Source: Planctomycetota bacterium
Lineage (GTDB): Bacteria; Planctomycetota; Planctomycetia; Planctomycetales; Planctomycetaceae
Direction of reading: 5' to 3'
DNA: 37,482 bases
NCBI GenBank assembly: GCA_003670925.1
Contig: QWQG01000212.1
Location: forward strand, 1-37,482
Shown one piece after another: positions 9,508 to 16,645 of the stretch (its first letter is position 1; each line of letters starts with the position of its first letter). Below the pieces are notes generated by a model. That model had not been told where the DNA came from. It made no database searches and was given only the letters and a program-made list of their open reading frames with translations. The translations under genes and the position numbers were made by a program.

Positions 9508-10293
9508 TCATGTATCGTTCCTTGAACTGCTTATCCTTCTGGGCCCGCAGTTGCAGGCCTTCGCGGTACATGTTGATGAAGTTTTCCGGCGTTTCCACGC
9601 GCGCTGGAACTTATCGTTGACTTCGGTAAACAGCAATGCCGACCAGTCCCAGCCGAAAGGATGCCAGATATATTCGTGCGTCAGCAAATGGATGTGGTTG
9701 TACGTCGCCAGATTTTCCGTCACCACGCCTTCGCGCCAGGCCTGCGTACTGTCGCTGATGTATTTCATTTCGGTCAGATACATCGGGTCGTATGTATCGA
9801 TCACGCCGGGGATCGAAAACGTCTTGCCGGAACGCATGGGCATGTGCGATGACATCGCGTGAATCTTTGTGCGAAAGAATGTCTGAAACAATTCGATCTG
9901 GGCTTTTGCAGTATCGAGTGGATCGACGTTGAGACGTTCAAACAGTGCGGCGTCGTAGTGCAGTCCGATATCGTGCCCCAAGTCAAGAATCCGGCGAATC
10001 TGCACCGCGTCTTCCTCTTCAAACGGGTTGTAGTCGCTGGTCTGCAGCAGAAAGAATGTGGACTGCACCCCAAACTCGGCTTCGATCTCGGCCATCCTCA
10101 AAGCCGCCGGAATACTGAATTCCACATCGTGCCGCATGACGACGAATTTCGGAATCTCAAAGACCGCCCGTCCTAGTTTGTGGATGTCACGAAAGCAGAT
10201 GGTTTTGTGAGACTGACAGATTGCAGCGACGATCTCTCGATAGTGGTCGGTGCTGAAATCGCGTATCGGTTCGGTATTGCGGATGAGTTTCAT
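9508..10293 (-). CDS. Polysaccharide deacetylase-like (NodB/CE4) protein with 3' frameshift
   Basis: The reading frame gives 261 residues with NodB-homology features: RHDVEFS (motif 1 aspartate, about 54-60), GVQSTFFLL, and DIGLHYDA (motif 2 region). Such enzymes remove N- or O-acetyl groups from sugars using a metal. From about residue 230 the protein becomes implausible (Ser/Cys/Arg-rich). In the neighbouring frame the same DNA reads ETPENFINMYREGLQ and ends ERYMKPTE at a TAA at 9496..9494, a much more natural tail. A single lost base near 9602 explains this. The ATG at 10293 overlaps the stop of the formyltransferase gene as ATGA, so the two are translationally coupled. Whether the frameshift is real or a sequencing error cannot be told here. 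Confidence 0.72.
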   Translation of the reverse strand: MKLIRNTEPIRDFSTDHYREIVAAICQSHKTICFRDIHKLGRAVFEIPKFVVMRHDVEFSIPAALRMAEIEAEFGVQSTFFLLQTSDYNPFEEEDAVQIRRILDLGHDIGLHYDAALFERLNVDPLDTAKAQIELFQTFFRTKIHAMSSHMPMRSGKTFSIPGVIDTYDPMYLTEMKYISDSTQAWREGVVTENLATYNHIHLLTHEYIWHPFGWDWSALLFTEVNDKFQRAWKRRKTSSTCTAKACNCGPRRISSSRNDT

Positions 10294-11228
10294 AGTCCTA
10301 ATCTTGGTCCAGGTTTCAGCGGGAGCGGCAGATCGTGCTGCAGCAGATGCACACTTTGGTTCTGTTCACAAGCGACAAAGCAGGTACCGTCCCGGAAACT
10401 TTCCACGATTGTCCCTGCCCGGGCATTGTGTTCCAGTCCTGTCGGACCGCAACGCCAGATGCTGTAACGCTGACTGTCGAGTAATGTAAATGCTCCGGGG
10501 TATGGATGTGTCTGAGCCCGCACCCAGTTGGTAATTTGCTGAGCCGACCACGTCCAGTCAATGAGTCCGTCGTGTTCCGCCCGCTTCGGATAAAATCGTT
10601 CGGGTTCGCCGGAACTGTTGAGCGGCTGCAGTCTGACGGTGTCGGACAGCAGTTCCTGCCAGCGGCATATCACCTCCCTGTTGAAAACAACGCGGGCCTT
10701 TTGCTGCAGTGTCTGAATGTCATCATGTGACTCGATCGGGATGATCGGCACGCTCAGCAGATCCCCGGCGTCCGGCTCGTCGTTGTACCGAAAAATATGC
10801 GAGTGCAATCGGGATGCACCTTCAATCACGCTCCAGTTTATCGGGGACCGACCGCGTCCGTTGGGCAGACGATTTGCACAGGCATGCATGCCAAATACGC
10901 CGTTGCGGTGCAGGCTCAGGAACCATTGTGGTAACGGGCGCTGCCAGCCGATACAGAACCCGACGTCGGCTTTCGTCGCACCTAGAACTGTGATGTCGGT
11001 CGGTGTTTCCAGCTTGTAGCCCTGCGAGGTGTGGACGGGGATGTGCTGGCCGAATTCGAGCGACAGATCAATCCAGCTGGGGACCTGATTGCGATCAGCG
11101 GTCGCCCGTGAAATCGTCACGACACCAGCGACAGGGCAATGACTGCTCAGCAGTTTTTCGATGAACTCAGCGGTATTCTCGCGGCACCCGATCACTACGG
11201 CTCCGCTTTGCCAAAGTGCAGGCGACAT
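10290..11228 (-). CDS. Formyltransferase family protein (sugar N-formyltransferase-like)
   Basis: Protein of 312 residues resembling the methionyl-tRNA/sugar formyltransferase fold, which transfers a formyl group from N10-formyl-tetrahydrofolate to an amine. Visible are an N-terminal Rossmann strand AVVIGCRENT, the catalytic region NGVFGMHACANRLPNGRGRSPINW with its histidine, and DEPDAGDLL, matching the family's D.G.IL aspartate motif. A C-terminal domain follows, with IDWTWSAQQITNWVRA and HPYPGAFT typical of the formyltransferase C-domain. Its place beside a deacetylase, an aminotransferase and sugar enzymes argues for an amino-sugar formyltransferase rather than fmt. The start is the ATG at 11228 (AGGA six bases upstream) although a GTG directly precedes it. 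The stop overlaps the deacetylase start by four bases. Confidence 0.8.
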   Translation of the reverse strand: MSPALWQSGAVVIGCRENTAEFIEKLLSSHCPVAGVVTISRATADRNQVPSWIDLSLEFGQHIPVHTSQGYKLETPTDITVLGATKADVGFCIGWQRPLPQWFLSLHRNGVFGMHACANRLPNGRGRSPINWSVIEGASRLHSHIFRYNDEPDAGDLLSVPIIPIESHDDIQTLQQKARVVFNREVICRWQELLSDTVRLQPLNSSGEPERFYPKRAEHDGLIDWTWSAQQITNWVRAQTHPYPGAFTLLDSQRYSIWRCGPTGLEHNARAGTIVESFRDGTCFVACEQNQSVHLLQHDLPLPLKPGPRLGL

Positions 11229-11368
11229 CACGATTCCTTTCGACTTGTCTGATTCATGTCATACTTGTGCGGGGCTGAATTCATAATGGCTTGACGATTC
11301 GTTGACAATCAGATCAGGATGGTTCGTCCATCACGAATCAACCATTGACAAAGTCTGACTGGATCTGG

Positions 11369-11863
11369 CCGATGGCAATGACCGTTGCTCGTCACGCGGG
11401 TGCATGCTTTGTCAAAGTGACGGACGTCAATCCGCGGCGTTTGGAACTGGCGAAGAAAATGGGCGCGACACGCGCGGTCAACGTGAAGACTGAAACGCAG
11501 GAAGACGTGCAGCGTCAGCTGGGAATGGCCGAAGGGTTTGACGTCGGTATGGAAATGTCTGGCAATCCGTCTGCGTTTCGTGACATGCTGAAAAACATGG
11601 CGCATGGCGGAAAAATCGCGATGCTTGGTATTCCGTCAGAGGATATCTCCATCGACTGGAATCTGGTCGTGTTCAACATGCTCACGATTCACGGAATCTA
11701 CGGTCGGGAAATGTATGAAACCTGGTACAAAATGACCGTCATGCTGCAGAGCGGACTGGATATCAGTCCGGTGATCACGCATCGCCTGCATTACACCGAA
11801 TTTGAACAGGGCTTCGCGGCGATGAAGTCCGGGCAATCCGGCAAAGTCATCCTGAAGTGGTAG
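11369..11863 (+). pseudogene. tdh: 5'-truncated second copy of tdh (3' half only)
   Basis: From about the codon equivalent to M178 of the intact tdh at 2177-3199, this stretch is homologous to the end of the gene and finishes with the same GKVILKW. By hand alignment I count about ten amino-acid differences over about 163 residues, while the first 200 bases differ at roughly one base in eight. The changes are therefore mostly synonymous, which means the copy evolved under selection before it was cut. The N-terminal catalytic domain and all zinc ligands are missing, so it cannot be an active dehydrogenase, even though an ATG-started ORF runs in from 11345. The abrupt homology boundary marks a recombination junction. 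Confidence 0.9.
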
Positions 11864-11880
11864 TCAAATCGCTGCGATAC

Positions 11881-11977
11881 ACTGTGCGCGGCCAGAAATG
11901 AGTCCGGCGAGCGGAGTGGCGTGAGCCCTCCGGTATCACGTTTTTTGTATCGGCAAGCTGACGCATGCCGCTCGCCA
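11881..11977 (+). repeat. REPIN-like inverted repeat element, left copy flanking fkbM-type gene
   Basis: About 97 bases matching, in inverted orientation, the element at 13038-13133 with roughly 90 percent identity by eye; nearly all differences lie in the central loop. Internally it is a doublet: GGCGAGCGGAGTGGCGTGAG...CCGGTA on one side and, inverted, GGCGAGCGGCATGCGTCAGC...CCGGTA on the other, joined by a T-rich loop. It has an outer tag, CAGAAATGAGTCC. This is the architecture of REPIN/REP-doublet elements mobilised by RAYT-type transposases elsewhere; none is seen in the window. Confidence 0.85.
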
Positions 11978-12021
11978 GGTCAGCCCGTGTAGTGAGCCAC
12001 CTGAATCCAGCGGCTCAGCGT

Positions 12022-12852
12022 TCAGGCCGCTTCAGGAATGGACACCAATTCGGACCGCCAGTCCCGGAGCGCAACGTGTTGCGCAAACGCAACGACGTTG
12101 CTGCGGTCATCTTTGAAATAGAAGCAGCGGAAGCCATGTGACTGGAGTAACCTGAACACAGCCGCCGAGCAACTACCAAACTTCTGAAGCGTATGTTCCA
12201 GCACTTCGATATAGATGCTGTCGACCATTTGGAGGATCGATTCACCTCCCCGCAAAACCTGCATTTCAAAACCCTCGACGTCAATTTTCATGACAGCAAT
12301 TCTTGAAATCGCATGTTCGTTAACCAGACTTGCGAGTGTCATACAGGGAACTCTGATTCCGGATTCAGCGTTCAGTGCGACGCAATTGTTATCGTCTTTC
12401 CGGCGTTCGTCAGTAAAGTTTACGATTCCAGCTTCGGCACCCAGTGCGATGTTGAGACTTGTCACGTTTGTGCAGTGATTAATGGCGATGGTCTTCTCAA
12501 GATGCTTGTACGTCTGCGGATGAGGTTCTACGGAATAGACATGTCCCGTTTCACCGACCGCCAGTGAGCCTGCGGCTGTGACGCAGCCGATATTTGCCCC
12601 GACATCGATCAGAGTATCTCCAGGCTTCAGGAAGTCGTACACAAATTCCTCGGCGCGATCGACATGATTCGGGTCCACCCACAGCGTCAGTGCCATGTTG
12701 CTCTTGGCAAAAAACGGGATCGTGTATTGTGAACGTTTCAGCTGGATGCGTTCTGAGAATCCGCTATTCTGAAGTGCATAGCCCCACAAGGCTCGGAACG
12801 GCCTTTTGAGTTTCGGACTTTCTGAACGGGCAAGTTTCTGGAGCAGATTCAT
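12022..12852 (-). CDS. FkbM family methyltransferase
   Basis: SAM-dependent O-methyltransferase of 276 residues, of the FkbM type common in glycan clusters. Motif I is DTLIDVGANIG (79-89), VYSVEPHP marks the end of strand 2 (about 105-112), and the family signature MKIDVEGFE is at 188-196. The start ATG at 12852 has a GAGGGA ribosome binding site. The gene is isolated from its same-strand neighbours by inverted REPIN-like repeats on both sides (11881-11977 and 13038-13133), which suggests it entered or moved as a cassette. The protein ends SIPEAA, another Ala-Ala tail. Confidence 0.88.
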   Translation of the reverse strand: MNLLQKLARSESPKLKRPFRALWGYALQNSGFSERIQLKRSQYTIPFFAKSNMALTLWVDPNHVDRAEEFVYDFLKPGDTLIDVGANIGCVTAAGSLAVGETGHVYSVEPHPQTYKHLEKTIAINHCTNVTSLNIALGAEAGIVNFTDERRKDDNNCVALNAESGIRVPCMTLASLVNEHAISRIAVMKIDVEGFEMQVLRGGESILQMVDSIYIEVLEHTLQKFGSCSAAVFRLLQSHGFRCFYFKDDRSNVVAFAQHVALRDWRSELVSIPEAA

Positions 12853-13037
12853 CGCAATCCCTCTCTGTACCCTGCAGCAATTGCCGGGCCGAACATCCTT
12901 GTCGGAAACGTGACTGCGGGAGTATCTTGCACTTTCAGTGAATGAGTCAATACAGGTGTTGGCGTAGAGTGCGGCAGGTTTTGGCAGAGCAAGGTCGCCG
13001 GTAGTGCGGTAACTTCATAGATCGCAGCGGTTGGCAT

Positions 13038-13133
13038 TGGCGAGCGGCATGCGTCAGCTTGCCGGTACAAGAACGAGGTACCGGAGGGCTCACGCCACTC
13101 CGCTCGCCGGACTCATTTCTGGCCGCGCGCAGT
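13038..13133 (-). repeat. REPIN-like inverted repeat element, right copy
   Basis: Inverted counterpart of 11881-11977. The orientation is opposite, so the FkbM-type gene is bracketed. A more diverged copy in the same orientation as this one lies at 27904-27997, and a half-copy core at 25687-25718. Confidence 0.85.
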
Positions 13134-13169
13134 ATATTTGAGATTTCGTATTTGAAATTTGAAATACGA
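13134..13169. repeat. Heptamer-like AT-rich repeat with hairpin
   Basis: Directly next to the right REPIN-like copy is an AT-rich stretch with units such as GAGATTT, CGTATTT and GAAATTT, a 7-base period. It includes a hairpin with arms CGTATTT/AAATACG around an 8-base loop (13147-13168). It resembles the heptamer spacers farther right (for example 23087-23149). Confidence 0.55.
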
Positions 13170-13290
13170 AGCGCGCGGCGTTGCCCACGCGGTTAGACGA
13201 ATGTGCCGCTCATGCGGGGCGGATCCTGAATGGTTTGACAGTTTCTGCACCCGAGTAGCCCGAAAGCCGCAGGTCGCAGAATACACGGGC

Positions 13291-13808
13291 TCAGCGATCC
13301 GCAAGCGGCAGATTGTTAAGATGATCAAGCAGTGTGCCTTCCTGATCAAGGGAAGTATGAGTCAGAATCTCAATGGATGCGGTGGCAAGTCGATCGTTTG
13401 ATCGAAAGTGGGCAAAGTTATCGACCGTGCCGAAGTCGTCTGTGCCGCGCAGTCCGTGAAACGCGATCCAGCGGTTAAAGCATGACTTGGCAATGCGTTT
13501 TCGGGATGTAACGGGCAGCGAATCCATATTCCGCGAAATCCTGAGATGCCGGATTCCAAGGCGTTTAAGCACGGGCTGGATCGCCAGAAAAACCATCGGT
13601 TCATTGTGAACATGCTGATGCGAATCCGCGTGTGTTACCGGGAGTCCTGCGTCGCGACATCTCTGGATCTGAGCGGCCACCTCTGCGGCAATCATGGCTC
13701 GATCAGACTTCGAAATCAGAAGCGACGAAATCTGCCGGATGCCTCACACAACGCCGGATTGCTCCGCAGTTCAGGCAACAGAGGCCAGCCGTGGTGAGAT
13801 AGCTGAAA
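13291..13808 (-). pseudogene. YdjC/ChbG-type carbohydrate deacetylase remnant, 5'-truncated and frameshifted
   Basis: The frame starting at 13695 encodes the C-terminal part of a YdjC-family protein: AAQIQRCRDAGLPVTHADSHQHVH carries the family's metal-binding SHQHVH motif, followed by HLRISRN and, near the end, IEILTHTSLDQEGTLLDHL. Further upstream, in another frame (13808 down to about 13722), the DNA reads SHHGWPLLPELRSNPAL and EASGRFRRF, the segment expected just before in this family. One missing base near 13722 would rejoin the frames. The true N-terminus with the first aspartates is absent, replaced by the end of the HAD-type gene. I read it as a non-functional deletion product. Confidence 0.7.
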
Positions 13809-14764
13809 CGTCGCCTCCGTGGTTCGTACTTCACCGGAACATCAAACGCCGTGTCATCCATCAACGACGGGCCGACGACCGGGTCATAAACTCGGACCTG
13901 AGGCAGAGCATTGCTGATTTCACGCCGTTCGAAAGGTGAGTCACCGATCACGGCAAATGTATCGACGTTGATATTCAGTTCGTCCGCGATCTGCTGCACG
14001 CTGCGGCTCTTTGGTCCCCAGTGAATGGCGGGATACAGAAAATAGTCGGCGAGTCCCAGTTGTTCGATTTTTGGCCAGGCTGTGTCGTAATGATTCTTGC
14101 TGACGATGGTCTGCAGAATGCCACGTTCATCCAGGCGCTGCATCAGATCGATCATATCACGGTTCGGCGTCACGCCCGATGCCCCTGCGTCGCCGATCAC
14201 ACCGTGCCAGAGGGTATTGTCCAGATCCCACGCTACGCACTTGATCTTCCTTGCCGGGCCAGGTTGTTTCTGAGTGGCAGTCGATCGCTTCGCAGCACCG
14301 TTGAGCTGCGGGATGGAACTGAGTCCCTGCTGCAGGCTTACAAAATCCAGCCATGTGAAAATGAGCCGGACTTCCCGATCGTTTTCAATCGACAATCGCA
14401 GGATGCCGGGCTTGTCAGCTGCCAGCGAGATCAGTTCCGCTGCGTCGAGATAATGTTCATTCCAGCCCGGCTCAATGTGCAGGCTCGTGCGAAATACAGG
14501 GACATCGGTTACGAGTTCCAGCTGGATGCGAAACGCCGTTGCTTCGCCGGAGAAGCATTTCACATAGAAGGCATGAGGATTTGACTCGCGCTGTGAAAGC
14601 AAAGCCGACTGATGTTCAAGCAGCTTGCGACGTGCCAGTGTGAAAGCTCCGTTGAGGCGTCGCTTGGGAGACCAGCGTTTGATCATTGCTGCCACGCTAC
14701 TGACGGCTTTCTCCGCCCAGTCGAGAATCGCAGTCTGCGTCCGAATGGTGCTGGTGCCGAGCAT
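13703..14764 (-). CDS. HAD-IIIC (FkbH-like) phosphatase, truncated at the C-terminus
   Basis: The FkbH-type HAD domain is clear: VAWDLDNTLWHGVIGD (nucleophile motif I), LQTIVSKNHYDTA (motif II region), FAVIGDSPFERREI (motif IV region) and then FDVPVKYEPRRRRFSY. Normal FkbH-like proteins continue with more helix or an extra domain; here the sequence turns into unlikely Cys/Arg-rich text (TTAGLCCLNCGAIRR), and the same DNA in another frame is a YdjC-like protein. The real gene is therefore cut at about 13800. About 175 residues precede the HAD domain and contain VFRTSLHIEPGWNEH and IENDREVRLIFTWLDFV. The ATG at 14764 is in the same frame as the Cys-rich ORF upstream, separated only by a TAG, so this is probably the back part of one longer gene. 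Confidence 0.7.
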   Translation of the reverse strand: MLGTSTIRTQTAILDWAEKAVSSVAAMIKRWSPKRRLNGAFTLARRKLLEHQSALLSQRESNPHAFYVKCFSGEATAFRIQLELVTDVPVFRTSLHIEPGWNEHYLDAAELISLAADKPGILRLSIENDREVRLIFTWLDFVSLQQGLSSIPQLNGAAKRSTATQKQPGPARKIKCVAWDLDNTLWHGVIGDAGASGVTPNRDMIDLMQRLDERGILQTIVSKNHYDTAWPKIEQLGLADYFLYPAIHWGPKSRSVQQIADELNINVDTFAVIGDSPFERREISNALPQVRVYDPVVGPSLMDDTAFDVPVKYEPRRRRFSYLTTAGLCCLNCGAIRRCVRHPADFVASDFEV

Positions 14765-14779
14765 CGCCAATCGTCCCGG

Positions 14780-15079
14780 CTAGGCCGTCTGTAATTTCGC
14801 CCAGCGTCGAAATCGGATGTCAGCGCCAAAGCGAAACAAGCCTTGCACCTGACGATTCGGCATGATGCCGTACACGAACCGAGCGCACTTCCTGTCAGGG
14901 CGGGCGACGAACAGGGAACACGTCGCATAACATTGGGGCATGGAACATTCCACGCAGTGTTCTTCCCAGCAGAGCAGCCCGACCGCTGTCACGGCTGGAT
15001 CAGGAGGCGGAGCGGGCACAGCCTGGTTGCCTCCCTGCCCCTTCCATGCGGTGGCATCCTGCCACGTCACTTGAAACAC
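14780..15079 (-). CDS. Cys-rich N-terminal piece of the split HAD-IIIC protein
   Basis: The 99 residues start at a GTG (15079..15077) that has a good ribosome binding site (AGGAGT, five bases away). A cysteine cluster, C37, C42, C45, C50, C54 and C65 (CWEEHCVECSMPQCYATC ... RKCARF), suggests a zinc or Fe-S site. It is followed by GADIRFRRWAKLQTA and a TAG at 14782..14780. The next codons (PGRLAMLGT) continue in the same frame into the HAD ORF. From memory, this 'EHC.EC..P.CY..C' module occurs at the start of long HAD-IIIC proteins in glycan clusters, so I infer one gene broken by a nonsense change. No function can be assigned to the fragment alone. Confidence 0.6.
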   Translation of the reverse strand: MFQVTWQDATAWKGQGGNQAVPAPPPDPAVTAVGLLCWEEHCVECSMPQCYATCSLFVARPDRKCARFVYGIMPNRQVQGLFRFGADIRFRRWAKLQTA

Positions 15080-15211
15080 CGCACACTCCTTTGCAAAATT
15101 CGCACGCCATTCTACCCGGCGAACCTTAGGTATTACTGGAGATCTGGTCAAGCAGAAGTTCCTTGGATACACGTGCCGGACTAGTACTCTGTCACGTATT
15201 CATTGATGGTT

Positions 15212-15277
15212 TGTGTGCCACTGGCTTTGCCAGTACTCCCCATTTGCAGGAAGCACTGGCAGAGCCAGTGGCACACA
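15212..15277. repeat. Inverted repeat (CACTGGC type), REPIN-like
   Basis: Arms of 23 bases at 15212-15234 and 15255-15277 are complementary at 22 of 23 positions, and each contains its own smaller palindrome (CCACTGGCTTTGCCAGT). The 20-base spacer is unremarkable. It sits between the remnant sulfotransferase gene and the Cys-rich/HAD gene. Confidence 0.85.
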
Positions 15278-15299
15278 TCAATACACGATTGACAGGGCA

Positions 15300-15542
15300 C
15301 TAGAGATGGGTGGCCTGTTTTCCACGCAGGCGTTTGAGGGAGCGATTCGCGAGGTCTTTGATCATCGATTTCAGCAGCCGAATACGGTTTTCGCGAATCA
15401 GCGGATGTTCGTGCCACCCGGTTGGTTCGTAGCCGGACGCCAACATGCCATGCTGAGCAATCTCTTCAATCGCCTGAATCTGTGCTGCGGTGAGTTCCGA
15501 CTTGTAGCGGCCCACGCGACTGGGGGAAATGGGTGCAGCAAT
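15300..15542 (-). pseudogene. 3' remnant of a sulfotransferase gene
   Basis: The open frame encodes the C-terminal segment of a protein homologous to the intact sulfotransferase at 16646-17614. Shared blocks are SPSRVGRYKSELTAAQIQAI against SPNRVARYRSELTTAQIQAI, HPLIRE(N/D)RI and LKRLRGK. The PAPS-binding motifs are missing and an in-frame TGA lies at 15545..15543, just before the homology begins. The divergence is substantial (I estimate about a quarter of bases), so it is an old paralogue remnant rather than a fresh duplicate. The end runs on past RGK by four residues (QATHL). Confidence 0.75.
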
Positions 15543-15619
15543 TCAAGTGTGCGTGCCAGGTTTCGAGGGGAAAACACGCAAGAAATGGGATAAGTTCAGG
15601 AAAGTACAGCTTTGTGTGT

Positions 15620-16579
15620 TCACATCGCCTTTTCGATATAGAACGAGTCAGGATCGCGATCCTGCATCAGAAAAGGACATGCCGCTTTTAGCTGTGCATA
15701 GTACTCGTGAAACAGGAAGTTCAAGGCACCGATAATTTTCCATTGTGGATTTCCGCTCAACAATGCCTCCATCAGATACTGTTCGTTCCATAGTCGAACT
15801 TTGTCCACAACCCATGCTCTGGGATAATCGCGAGGCGTGAAAATATCGTGGATGTGTACTATCACGCCCTTCTTCAGGATCGGCAGGATTTCAAGAAACT
15901 CACAAAGCACGTCGCCCTGAGGGCGAATGATATGGGATGAATCGATGAACAACAGATCTCCCGCTTCGAGTTGTTGAAAAACTGCCTTATCCACTGCTTC
16001 AACTAGTTGGCGACGTACGGTCACTCCTGATCGTTCGAGCCACGGCATTTCATAGGGTTCAATGCAGATGTGCTCACATACATAATTCGACTGCGATTGC
16101 TTATTGTTGCGAATCGCTTCGATCACCAAGAGCGTTGAGTTGCCGCTACCGATTTCAATCACTCGCTTCGGCTTCCTGACACGAACAAGGTTATACAGAA
16201 ACTCAGCGTCGCCAGAATCGAAGTATCCATTTCCAAAGCTGTAGGTCAATTCGTCCCTTTTCGGCGCGGTGAAGGGTCTGAGTTCTTCGCTATAGCGGAA
16301 TTCCTTCAGCAGGTTCAGTTGCTCCGCGACATTCATGTCAATGCCCGGCAGATTTCGTGGCTGATCGAGCGGACGGGACAACAGGCTGAAATCAATCAGC
16401 GGCTCGTAGTAATGATTAGTCAGAGGGAAGACGCCGACCGCTGAGAGGATCCTGCGACAAATCGGCATACGTTCCGCACCCGCTCGACGCAGGAGTCTCA
16501 TCAGGACGGCCGCAGGAATCAGAAACGGAGCGAGAAGCAAATCGAAGCAAGGAAGCAATGACTTGAGGATTTTTTTCAC
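15620..16579 (-). CDS. SAM-dependent methyltransferase, Methyltransf_24/CmcI-like
   Basis: Protein of 319 residues. A hydrophobic N-terminus (ILKSLLPCFDLLLAPFLIPAAVLMRLL) may be a membrane anchor. The catalytic domain includes KRVIEIGSGNSTLLV (motif I, about 140-153), a HICIEPY acidic strand, DLLFIDSSHIIRPQGDV and GVIVHIHDIFTPRDYP. The last two are typical of the class in which an Asp/His-rich strand binds a metal for O-methylation. The start is a GTG at 16579 with AGGATGG upstream; no in-frame ATG exists nearby. It is on the same strand as, and 66 bases downstream of, the sulfotransferase gene. The acceptor is unknown, presumably a glycan or glycolipid. Confidence 0.8.
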   Translation of the reverse strand: MKKILKSLLPCFDLLLAPFLIPAAVLMRLLRRAGAERMPICRRILSAVGVFPLTNHYYEPLIDFSLLSRPLDQPRNLPGIDMNVAEQLNLLKEFRYSEELRPFTAPKRDELTYSFGNGYFDSGDAEFLYNLVRVRKPKRVIEIGSGNSTLLVIEAIRNNKQSQSNYVCEHICIEPYEMPWLERSGVTVRRQLVEAVDKAVFQQLEAGDLLFIDSSHIIRPQGDVLCEFLEILPILKKGVIVHIHDIFTPRDYPRAWVVDKVRLWNEQYLMEALLSGNPQWKIIGALNFLFHEYYAQLKAACPFLMQDRDPDSFYIEKAM

Positions 16580-16645
16580 GAAACCATCCTGTGATAATAT
16601 GAATCGCCACTGCGTCGTGGCCAGATAACTCTGTAACTGCAGTGA

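Noticed and set aside
11345-11863. Complete short dehydrogenase gene
   Set aside because: The frame is only the 3' half of tdh with about nine unrelated residues in front; the catalytic domain is missing.
14843-15184. 113-residue plus-strand ORF
   Set aside because: Antisense to the Cys-rich ORF, whose cysteine pattern, ribosome binding site and frame continuity are better evidence.
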